This document shows positions 33,614 through 40,198 of a stretch of 40,198 nt of DNA, piece by piece; position 1 is the first letter of the stretch, and every line of letters begins with the position of its first letter. The position numbers were made by a program, and so were the translations under genes. This DNA is from Candidatus Poribacteria bacterium (lineage in GTDB: Bacteria; Poribacteria; WGA-4E; WGA-3G). Where the stretch lies: positions 1-40,198 of the forward strand of contig JAJEET010000118.1 of the NCBI GenBank assembly GCA_022820835.1, in the 5' to 3' direction. The notes under the pieces are model-generated. The model saw nothing but the letters and a program-made list of their open reading frames with translations. It made no database searches and had not been told where the DNA came from.

Positions 33614-34750
33614 TTAAAATAGCTCCATCAGCTTCAGATAAAACGGTCCTTGACAAAGAATCGTCAGAAGTGCACCGATAGAAATCACTGGTGCGAAGCG
33701 AATAGACGGTTGAATCTTTATTTGGTTCTCAAATTCCACAAGTGCACCTGCCGCCGCAAGGTCTTGCAAGTGCGCGATCTCCTCAGCGTCAAGCCCCGTG
33801 GGGTTCGGCGAAACGATAATGTTGTCGTCCTGACCACTTGAAAAAGCAACCTGTTTTTTCTCGTAGCGGACCCTACCATCCGATTCTGTCACGCGAACAA
33901 CCTGTTCCGCAGGTATCATACCGACCCGCAGACCCTTCACGTCAACGGCATTGTCTAATGCGATACTCGCTAAACCGAGGACCAACTGTTTGGCAAGAAC
34001 AAAAACGACGAGATACAGTCCCAAGAAAAAAGCGAAACCGGAGAGAAATACTGCCACAGACGGTGCTGAGCGCACTGAGATCCAGACGCATGCAAACCCG
34101 ACAACCGCATAATACACCGGAGTTTTCGGAACCCCTGACAACAATCGCTGCACCAAAGCAAACGCCGCCAAGACTAAAATTAGACTCACAAATCGGTCAG
34201 GTTGCCATCCGAGTAACTCCAACAGATACGTCAATGCCGTCGCGATACCGATGAAGAAAAGCAAATTGAAAAGTTTTTCAAGCAGTGCCGCTCTTTGAAA
34301 ATTTGACATCACGAAACTGCGTAGAAGCTCCAACTTGTTCGGCATCAATACAAATTTGAAAAGCAAATATCCAAACAACACCACCGAGTAAGGGATGACG
34401 ATATTCAGTGCGAGGATCAGCGGTGGGAAACTCAGGCTACCGCTCAAGTTTCTGAAAAGCGACAATGGGAAAATCAGACACAATCCCCAGAAGAGTTTAG
34501 AATCTCCCGGCGAGAAGATACCGAACCAATAAAACGCGAAGGCGATGAGTCCACTCCCAAAGAAAAGCCCTAAGATATAAAGCGGTGTTGTTGTGCCGAG
34601 ATACCACGCCATCAATTGACTCAGCGTCCCGCCGTAAAGGAGTCCAAGCGAACAGAAGTTGCGAATCTTCTGTGTCTTCAGATCAGTGTAACTTGCATAA
34701 CCGCAAAAAATAAGAGCTAAAAATATAAGAAAGTATTCATAAATTGACAT
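33614..34750 (-). CDS. A24 family (prepilin-type) aspartic peptidase
   Basis: A 378-residue polytopic membrane protein of the CpaA/TadV-PilD peptidase superfamily. The first catalytic aspartate lies in YTDLKTQKIRN (about 21-31) after TM1. The second is in FSPGDSKLFW (about 80-89), where the usual GxGD reads SPGD. Several TM helices follow, and unusually about 200 extra residues with further TM segments and a soluble C-terminal part before a last hydrophobic stretch (VISIGALLTILCQG). These enzymes cut leader peptides of prepilins or pseudopilins at the inner membrane. No pilin gene is visible here, so the substrate could be the small peptide at 31107 (leader with GRVG before a hydrophobic helix), which is conjecture. 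It starts 137 bases after the glycosyltransferase. Confidence 0.78.
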   Translation of the reverse strand: MSIYEYFLIFLALIFCGYASYTDLKTQKIRNFCSLGLLYGGTLSQLMAWYLGTTTPLYILGLFFGSGLIAFAFYWFGIFSPGDSKLFWGLCLIFPLSLFRNLSGSLSFPPLILALNIVIPYSVVLFGYLLFKFVLMPNKLELLRSFVMSNFQRAALLEKLFNLLFFIGIATALTYLLELLGWQPDRFVSLILVLAAFALVQRLLSGVPKTPVYYAVVGFACVWISVRSAPSVAVFLSGFAFFLGLYLVVFVLAKQLVLGLASIALDNAVDVKGLRVGMIPAEQVVRVTESDGRVRYEKKQVAFSSGQDDNIIVSPNPTGLDAEEIAHLQDLAAAGALVEFENQIKIQPSIRFAPVISIGALLTILCQGPFYLKLMELF

Positions 34751-34887
34751 CGTAAAATAAAAACCTTTCCTTCACGGATTGATACTCAACGCGAACGTAT
34801 CCATAAGAGAACCCGCTTGACGCTGAAACACCTATTCTTGTTGTGTAACCGATTTCCAGCACGAACCATCTCATAGGCTGGAATAGA

Positions 34888-36516
34888 TCACTCCAACTGA
34901 AAATACTTGAAAACCGATTCAACTTCAGCAGCCATATGCCTTTCAGCCAACACCTCCGCCAAAGCCGTTTCAAGACCATCATATCTATTGATTCCTAACC
35001 GATATACACTGGATTTGAGCATGCCAGTCTCCGGTTCATACCGCCGGCAGAAAATCGGTGGGAACAGCGTTCGTTCTGTTCCAAAATTGTCTGTCTCTCG
35101 TTGAAGACCTTCCGCGAACAGTTGGACAATCGCCTGTGCAGTGTTTTTGCGCGTATGTTGCTGAACGATCCGTTCTGAAAAATTTTCATCCAACCCGCGC
35201 GCCTCAGAAGGCTGTAACGACTTGTATATCGTCTTTGATAATTCTGTCATTGACACGTGGAAATTACCAAAGTGATCCCAGTCCGCATTCACGGCAACAC
35301 CAGCACCTACAACCTCCTCCGGCATCCCATACTTCGATATCGCAACACAAGGTACCCCGAATGCCATCGCCTCCAAAACAGTAGACAATGGGGTCCCCGG
35401 CATTGCGGGGAAACATACCAGATCTAACGCCTGAAAAAATATCGGTAGAACAGAGCGCGTCTCCTCATCATCCGCACTGAAAACGACCACATTCTCCGGT
35501 GGATGTTGGTAGTGATCCGTCAGCATTGCATCATAAACAAAGATAGCCAGATGCCGGTTGGCGCGCGCAAACGCAGAAATCCAGGTCGCGCCACGATGCG
35601 GTTCAAATCCAGAGATCAGCCCGACAACCGGTTGCTTCATGAACATCGGTTTCTCAAAGATAGCTGCAGTGTGCTGTTTTGCCAACGCCTTATCGCCGAT
35701 CGGCGCGACAACGTCTACACCATCAGGAATCACGCGCACGTTCTCCACCGGTACCCCCAATTCAGCGAGCCATTCCTTCATCCAGGAGGCTTTGACAACC
35801 AGCGTATCTTTTGAACGTTGGAACGCGCTAAGCGTCAAGAGTGTCTTCAGTAAAGTGTGTCGCAGCCGCTGGACACCATCTATGCAGTGAACAATCGGAA
35901 CATCAGGAACCCGATAGTATAACAAATCGTCTGTCAAAAATTGAGAAAGGAGCAAGATACCGTCATACCCATCAAGCGCGTACCACGGTGCGACCAAAGC
36001 ATTGCTTTTCGGGACCCGTAGATTCCGAACCCGAACCTCATCAAAATCCGGTGTCTCATTTTTTTCTCCACCGATTTCCGAAAAAGCCAACGTTTCCAAT
36101 TCAGCGAATGCCGAGAGGTGCTTCAAAAACCGATAGCGGTTCAGTCCAGTGAGATAGTCCAACGCCGTCTTCTCATTCGTAAAATGGAATGGGACCAACA
36201 ACTTCGGCATCCGATCTGTCTGTTCATCCTTGACACGCGTTGGTTCAACAGGTTTAACAATTGGACTTAAAAGCGATCCCTGTCGTCCAAGTTGTTCCAA
36301 ACGTTCTATTCCCTCAAAGATAGTCGTTAATTTGTATTTTCCTTTTAACCGCTCCACGATCTGATGCAGCGTCTGGAATTCATAACGCCCCAGAATTTCC
36401 CATTCCACATCATTTATCTCAACGAGGTCGCCTGTTTCAAGATCTGCCACATACTTGAGACCATCCCGTTCAAATTTGTGATGACGTTTTAACCGGTAAC
36501 GCTTCCGAGATACCAT
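34888..36516 (-). CDS. GT4-like glycosyltransferase with N-terminal PqqD/RRE-like domain (1)
   Basis: 542 residues; AAGGAG seven bases before the ATG. Residues about 8-85 (RHHKFERDGLKYVADLETGD, VEINDVEWEILGRY, then a helical LKGKYKLTTIFEGIERLEQL) resemble the PqqD-like winged-helix segment that starts many peptide-maturation enzymes. Residues about 120-480 are a two-Rossmann GT-B fold (DGYDGILLLSQF, VIPDGVDVVAP, VVGLISGFEPHRGATW, TVLEAMAFGVPCVAISKYG). In the EX7E motif the first Glu is replaced (GTPLSTVLE), so catalytic strength is in doubt. It follows the second glycosyltransferase by 31 bases. The C-terminal 60 residues are unmatched. Probable role: glycosylation of an unknown acceptor, perhaps a peptide. 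Confidence 0.75.
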   Translation of the reverse strand: MVSRKRYRLKRHHKFERDGLKYVADLETGDLVEINDVEWEILGRYEFQTLHQIVERLKGKYKLTTIFEGIERLEQLGRQGSLLSPIVKPVEPTRVKDEQTDRMPKLLVPFHFTNEKTALDYLTGLNRYRFLKHLSAFAELETLAFSEIGGEKNETPDFDEVRVRNLRVPKSNALVAPWYALDGYDGILLLSQFLTDDLLYYRVPDVPIVHCIDGVQRLRHTLLKTLLTLSAFQRSKDTLVVKASWMKEWLAELGVPVENVRVIPDGVDVVAPIGDKALAKQHTAAIFEKPMFMKQPVVGLISGFEPHRGATWISAFARANRHLAIFVYDAMLTDHYQHPPENVVVFSADDEETRSVLPIFFQALDLVCFPAMPGTPLSTVLEAMAFGVPCVAISKYGMPEEVVGAGVAVNADWDHFGNFHVSMTELSKTIYKSLQPSEARGLDENFSERIVQQHTRKNTAQAIVQLFAEGLQRETDNFGTERTLFPPIFCRRYEPETGMLKSSVYRLGINRYDGLETALAEVLAERHMAAEVESVFKYFQLE

Positions 36517-36547
36517 AATTTTACTCCTTGTAGTTGATGGCTATTGA

Positions 36548-38413
36548 TCAAGCCGTCCCATCTATTAAGCCCCGAACCCTCTTAAGAATTGTCATTGCCT
36601 CTGTTTTATCCGCAACCAACTCAGCAAGAATTGCCTCCGCCTCTCTCGGTGTATGATTTTTCAAAATGCTCAGCACAACTCCATCCTCAGCACGCAACGG
36701 ATACACTGCATCCCGCATCAAACACCGCTCATAATTCGCATTCATACTCAGCAAAATTGATCTACATTTCAGTTCTTGTGATTCTTTATCTTCTGCAGGT
36801 GGTGTTGGCGCGAACACATTCAAGAGCCTATTCGGATTGATTAACTTCTTCTTGTGATGGAGCATTTCAAACAATTTCACAATCCTTTCTGCGGTATTAT
36901 GCCAAGTGAAGTTCTCTGCCCGTTGCCGCGCTCTCTCGGAGAATCCATGCCACATCTCTGTATTATTTAATAGTGAGTTGATCTTTACAGAAAAGTCAAC
37001 CGGGCACGGATAACTCACAAGCGTCGCAACATCATGGTCAAAATTCTCAGCATCCGCAACCAGACCTGCATCACCGACAACCGACGGTACACCATCGAAA
37101 TTCGGAACTACAGGCGGCACACCACACGCCATCGCCTCAAGCACCGTCAACCCGAAGGTCTCCTCACCCGACATTGATGGGAAACAGTAGACATCAAACG
37201 CATTGTAGATAAGGGGCAACTTTTCACGCGGATGAAAGCCCACATATACGAGATTATTAGGAAGTGCCCGTGAAGCATACCTTCCGAGATTTGGTCCCGC
37301 GATTAAAAAAAGAAAATGTGGGTTCAGTTCCGCTAATTTCAGATAGACAGAAGCACCCTTTTCAGATTGTACCCGAGAGAGATAACCGACAGTCGGCGCA
37401 ATCTTAATCCGATCATCTCCGATTTCTTCGGCGATTTCGTGCTTTGCCGCCGCTTTATCCATCGGATGGAACAACTTTGAATCAACACCGTTTGGCAACG
37501 TATGGAAAAAACTCGGATCCCATACATAATTCGCATAAAAATCACGGACATAATCCGATGGGGCGGTAAACCCATCACAATCCCGCATCGCTGCATAGTG
37601 TCGAAAAATTGAATTCATGGCCTGCCCACCGTGTCCACGTGGTGCATGACACTGAACGACTATAGGCGGGAATTCCGGGTACCGGTAAAGTGGGAGCAAC
37701 CATCGATCATGCTCCTGATGCAAGGTTAGAAGCCCGTAATACGTTTCAGCAATCTTCGATCGAAGGCGAATTAAGTCATCAATGCCGATATCGACTTCGT
37801 ACACCCCGTCCGTGATCTTCCGATTCCGAGAACCTGCAAAGTGGAGGTCCGTGTATTCAACAAGATGTCGAATCATATAAGAAAGAGCCATGTTCGTGCC
37901 GGCAGATACCGTTTCAATATCAAAAAACGAGTCCACATTGATACCCGGGATCACAACAAGCAACTTCCGCCACTTACTCTCCGTCTTGAAACTGGATTGT
38001 AGATCCTCACCCCGGTTGAACAGTAAACCCTCTTTCTCAAGGTCCGAAAGCCGTTCAAACGCCTCAGAAACCTCGTCGTCTTCATAGGAAGCACCGAGTG
38101 TCTCAAAAATCGTATCATCGGTCTGTGTTTCGGCAAGTTTCAGGGTATCCAGCATGATGGCAGAGAGTTCAACGACGCGCGCTTTCTCAAGGTCCGCAGC
38201 ATAAAAATTACCATCTGCCTCGAAAATATGAAGTTGATGCAACGTTTTGGGAAAACCGATCAATTTTTTTCTACCTTTCTTTACTTTAAAAATCAAACTC
38301 TGCAATACATGCATATTAAAGACCATTTTTTTTATGGGTTTGCGTGCAAAATCGACAAAAAATGTCAAAAAAATGCAAATTTTGCATTTTAAACAAGAAA
38401 TTTTGCCTCCCAT
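36548..38413 (-). CDS. GT4-like glycosyltransferase with N-terminal PqqD/RRE-like domain (2)
   Basis: A 621-codon frame and first gene of the run. Residues about 58-132 (LHQLHIFEADGNFYAADLEK, VVELSAIMLDTLKL, then YEDDEVSEAFERLSDLEKEG) repeat the PqqD-like pattern of its neighbour. The glycosyltransferase part (about 145-510) has QCHAPRGHGGQ, LPNGVDSKLFHP, VGYLSRVQSEKGA and an intact EX7E motif (EETFGLTVLEAMACGVPPVV). A C-terminal region of about 100 residues follows. The start is unclear: no ribosome-binding site precedes ATG 38413, and the first 29 codons are AT-rich and cover a palindrome; ATG 38326 or 38314 are alternatives giving better homology with the neighbour. The partner has a damaged EX7E, so this may be the active member of a pair. 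Confidence 0.78.
   Translation of the reverse strand: MGGKISCLKCKICIFLTFFVDFARKPIKKMVFNMHVLQSLIFKVKKGRKKLIGFPKTLHQLHIFEADGNFYAADLEKARVVELSAIMLDTLKLAETQTDDTIFETLGASYEDDEVSEAFERLSDLEKEGLLFNRGEDLQSSFKTESKWRKLLVVIPGINVDSFFDIETVSAGTNMALSYMIRHLVEYTDLHFAGSRNRKITDGVYEVDIGIDDLIRLRSKIAETYYGLLTLHQEHDRWLLPLYRYPEFPPIVVQCHAPRGHGGQAMNSIFRHYAAMRDCDGFTAPSDYVRDFYANYVWDPSFFHTLPNGVDSKLFHPMDKAAAKHEIAEEIGDDRIKIAPTVGYLSRVQSEKGASVYLKLAELNPHFLFLIAGPNLGRYASRALPNNLVYVGFHPREKLPLIYNAFDVYCFPSMSGEETFGLTVLEAMACGVPPVVPNFDGVPSVVGDAGLVADAENFDHDVATLVSYPCPVDFSVKINSLLNNTEMWHGFSERARQRAENFTWHNTAERIVKLFEMLHHKKKLINPNRLLNVFAPTPPAEDKESQELKCRSILLSMNANYERCLMRDAVYPLRAEDGVVLSILKNHTPREAEAILAELVADKTEAMTILKRVRGLIDGTA
38371..38389. promoter_or_regulatory. 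Palindrome AAATGCAAA-T-TTTGCATTT, possible operator
   Basis: Perfect 9-bp arms around one base, lying at the uncertain 5' end of the glycosyltransferase gene in an AT-rich stretch. If translation starts at 38326 it would sit in the leader. Similar TGCA-containing words (TTTTGCACG, TTATGCACGC) recur in the divergent region up to 38780. Confidence 0.4.
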
Positions 38414-38577
38414 ATTTTGACTAAATCAAACCAATAATTGTCCAAAAACCTTGTTATCATGGGGGTTCTTTGGCAATATAACTTGCAATTATTCGTTTTT
38501 GTAAAGCGAGAGACCAAAAAACAAATTTTACATTTTTTCTCGGTTTTGCACGAAATCGGTTCAAAAAGCGGTCTTTA

Positions 38578-38661
38578 TAGTGAAACCTGAAAATAAATAA
38601 ACACTTTCCATCCCGCGGTAGGTTCGGTTTCCTAACCGAACCTACATGGAGTGTCCTATTA
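38578..38661. repeat. TAGTGAAACC...GTGTCCTATTA element with perfect 12-bp hairpin
   Basis: It begins TAGTGAAACCTG, has AACACTTTCC, and ends GTGTCCTATTA, matching the frame of 25445-25546. Inside, 38618-38645 forms a perfect 12-bp stem GTAGGTTCGGTT/AACCGAACCTAC with a TCCT loop; half-sites occur at about 22760 and 25306. The remaining divergent region 38414-38880 is AT-rich, and I see no exact sigma-54 site (the best, TGGCAA..TTGCAA at 38471, has one base too many). Confidence 0.55.
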
Positions 38662-38880
38662 ACTGATTAACAATTTCCAGAATGTCGCGATCATCTTTTC
38701 GGATTCCTTCTATAAGATTCACTTTTTTCATAATTTATGACATTTTTTTCATTTTATGCACGCAAAGCGGTAAAAAAAATGGTCTTTAATATCATCGGGT
38801 GATGATTTGCATTTAACCCGACATTATAGTGATATGTGGAACACCTATTATAACACTGAGAATTCTACGGTAATTGGACT

Positions 38881-39969
38881 ATGAAACCGCAAACCTATGG
38901 TTATAGAGACAAAGGAATCCCGATGGCAGAAGAGATGGCACTGCCCGAAACGCTGTTATCAAGAGAGAAGTTGCATGGGAATTACGACAACATTGTCGGT
39001 GAGAGTACAGTGCATCTTGAGGTGTTGAAAAGTATTGATACATTCGCGAAATCTTCTAAAGTCGTGCTTATTTCTGGCGAGACAGGAACAGGTAAAGAGT
39101 TGGTCGCGCGTGCTTTGCATGCAGAGAACCCTCATGCAAGGCACGCCATGGTTACCGTAAACTGTGCGGAGATTGCGGGGAACCTGATCGAAAATGAACT
39201 TTTTGGACATGAGAAGGGCGCGTTTACCGGCGCAGAACGGCAGCATATTGGACTGTTTGAGACAGCATCGGGTGGTACATTGTTCCTTGACGAAATCGGG
39301 GTACTTCCGATGCCCCTACAACCAAAGCTTTTACGAGTACTTCAGGAAAACGAGATTCGCCGCGTGGGAGGGACAGCAAAAATTCCAGTGACAGCACGCG
39401 TTCTAACAGCGACGAACATCAACCTTATAGAAGCGGTTGCAGCAGGCAAGTTTCGCCGAGATCTCTATGAGCGATTAAAATCACTTCATATCCAGCTGCC
39501 AGCGTTACGGGAACGGCGGGAAGACATCCCCGCGTTGGCAAAATACTTTTTGACAAAGGAAAACAACTGCTCCAATCAAAAGGTAACGGACATAAATCCA
39601 GAAGTTCTCTCGTTATTTGATGCCTACAGTTGGCCCGGCAATATCCGGGAATTGGAAGGGGTCATAGGTCGCGCAGTACTTTTAGCCGGAGGGGTAGACA
39701 TCTTACCGCACCACTTACCGCCAGATTTGCAGGTGCCTCAAACCCATCCATTGTCGTTGGCGGATGCCACAGTCTCAACAAACCCTAACATCCCAGACTA
39801 TTTCATGCTGCCCTTCCCGATGGGTACAACCCTCAAGGAGATAGAGAAATCAGCTATTTTGACGACTTTGGCACGAGAGAATGGGAATAGGTCAAAAACG
39901 GCGGCGGTTTTGGGGATTAGCCAACCCACCTTACGCGCCAAGTTACACGCCTATGAGCAAGAGGAATAG
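38881..39969 (+). CDS. Sigma-54-dependent transcriptional activator (AAA+, Fis-type HTH)
   Basis: A 362-residue enhancer-binding protein. The AAA+ domain (about 40-265) has Walker A GETGTGKE, the sigma-54 contact loop GAFTGA, Walker B GGTLFLDEIG, the sensor/arginine-finger region FRRDLYERL and the conserved WPGNIREL. A spacer leads to a Fis-like helix-turn-helix (NRSKTAAVLGISQPTLRAKL) at the C-terminus. There is only a short N-terminal stretch of about 35 residues and no receiver or sensor domain, so activity must be set by expression, a partner protein or be constitutive (PspF-like). A second ATG at codon 15 is possible. It is divergent from the glycosyltransferase run, which may be a target. 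Confidence 0.9.
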   Translation: MKPQTYGYRDKGIPMAEEMALPETLLSREKLHGNYDNIVGESTVHLEVLKSIDTFAKSSKVVLISGETGTGKELVARALHAENPHARHAMVTVNCAEIAGNLIENELFGHEKGAFTGAERQHIGLFETASGGTLFLDEIGVLPMPLQPKLLRVLQENEIRRVGGTAKIPVTARVLTATNINLIEAVAAGKFRRDLYERLKSLHIQLPALRERREDIPALAKYFLTKENNCSNQKVTDINPEVLSLFDAYSWPGNIRELEGVIGRAVLLAGGVDILPHHLPPDLQVPQTHPLSLADATVSTNPNIPDYFMLPFPMGTTLKEIEKSAILTTLARENGNRSKTAAVLGISQPTLRAKLHAYEQEE

Positions 39970-40108
39970 GACATTAGGGATTTCTGTGTAAACGCACATA
40001 CAGCGGAAAGGTTTGCTTGACCCAGGGCATCCGTCCGTCTTTCTCAGGAAACTGGGTCTTATGATGCTCGGTATTTGATCGAGAATCACGCGCTTGTTGT
40101 ATCAACTG

Positions 40109-40144
40109 GAAACATTTTTACCAGTTCAGTGGAAAAAATGTTTC
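40109..40144. terminator. Long AT-rich stem-loop downstream of the sigma-54 activator
   Basis: GAAACATTTTTACCA (40109-40123) and TGGAAAAAATGTTTC (40130-40144) pair over 15 bp with one mismatch and a 6-base loop; CTTTCCAGTGGAAAAG follows near 40170 as a second small hairpin. It could be a terminator or operator. The region 39970-40198 shows no gene. Confidence 0.4.
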
Positions 40145-40198
40145 TAACTAAAAAAAATCTTTCCAGTGGAAAAGTGGTGAGATCCTGTCACAGTGCGG

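Noticed and set aside
33838..34254. 138-codon plus-strand frame
   Set aside because: Lies wholly inside the A24 peptidase gene on the opposite strand, has no ribosome-binding site and no recognisable protein features.
34737..34982. 81-codon frame between glycosyltransferase and A24 genes
   Set aside because: Overlaps the end of the glycosyltransferase in another frame and ends in the A24 start; the peptide has no family features.
38471..38486. Sigma-54-like promoter TGGCAA..TTGCAA
   Set aside because: Eleven bases separate GG and GC, whereas the sigma-54 promoter needs ten. It is listed only as a near miss.

Overview
The window reads as a chromosomal segment of an uncultured, Gram-negative-type bacterium: it has a TolC-type outer-membrane protein, a periplasmic multiheme/Dsb protein and many ABC-2 exporter parts. 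Coding density is moderate. Intergenic spaces are packed with short repeats, hairpin families and MITE-like elements. Very long ECF sigma factors fused to beta-propellers, together with this repeat style, remind me of Candidatus Poribacteria. That placement is from memory and no marker gene in the window proves it.

Layout. (1) 1-3368, plus strand: the tail of an unknown gene, then two ABC-2 permeases. (2) 13874-3516, minus strand: a cysteine-less redoxin-like lipidless secreted protein, an ABC-2 permease (A), two small paralogous exported proteins (m2, m1), an ABC ATPase, a membrane-anchored NEW3-type protein and a TolC-like channel, together resembling a complete export system. (3) 14172-19351, plus strand: a type ISP-like DNA methyltransferase, a MITE-rich gap, and an AT-rich BrnT toxin gene overlapping a DUF932 gene behind a consensus sigma-70 promoter. 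(4) 29297-19459, minus strand: sigma/propeller B, permease B, small protein m3 and sigma/propeller A. These are paralogues of each other and of region 2. (5) 38413-29570, minus strand: two glycosyltransferases with PqqD/RRE-like N-terminal domains, an A24 prepilin peptidase, a phosphoesterase/tetraheme/DsbA fusion, a secreted 6-Cys peptide and a phosphohexomutase. (6) 38881-39969, plus strand: a sigma-54 activator lacking a receiver domain.

Two candidate systems stand out. First, two membrane-tethered ECF sigma factors whose C-terminal halves are extracytoplasmic BNR propellers. The same bipartite promoter (TGCAMCC-N17-NRTCWW, usually followed by TAATTAT) lies upstream of both sigma genes, of m1 and m2, and of permease B, and a -10 remnant lies at m3. 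This suggests a self-controlled regulon linking an outside sensor to an exporter and a new small protein family. Second, a cluster that could make a modified Cys-rich secreted peptide: RRE-like glycosyltransferases, a DsbA-like/heme protein and the peptide in one strand run.

Mobile DNA has reshaped these regulatory regions. A MITE sits between the m2 promoter and its gene, another replaces the -35 region of m3, and a terminal-inverted-repeat element flanked by 22-nt direct repeats separates permease B from its promoter.
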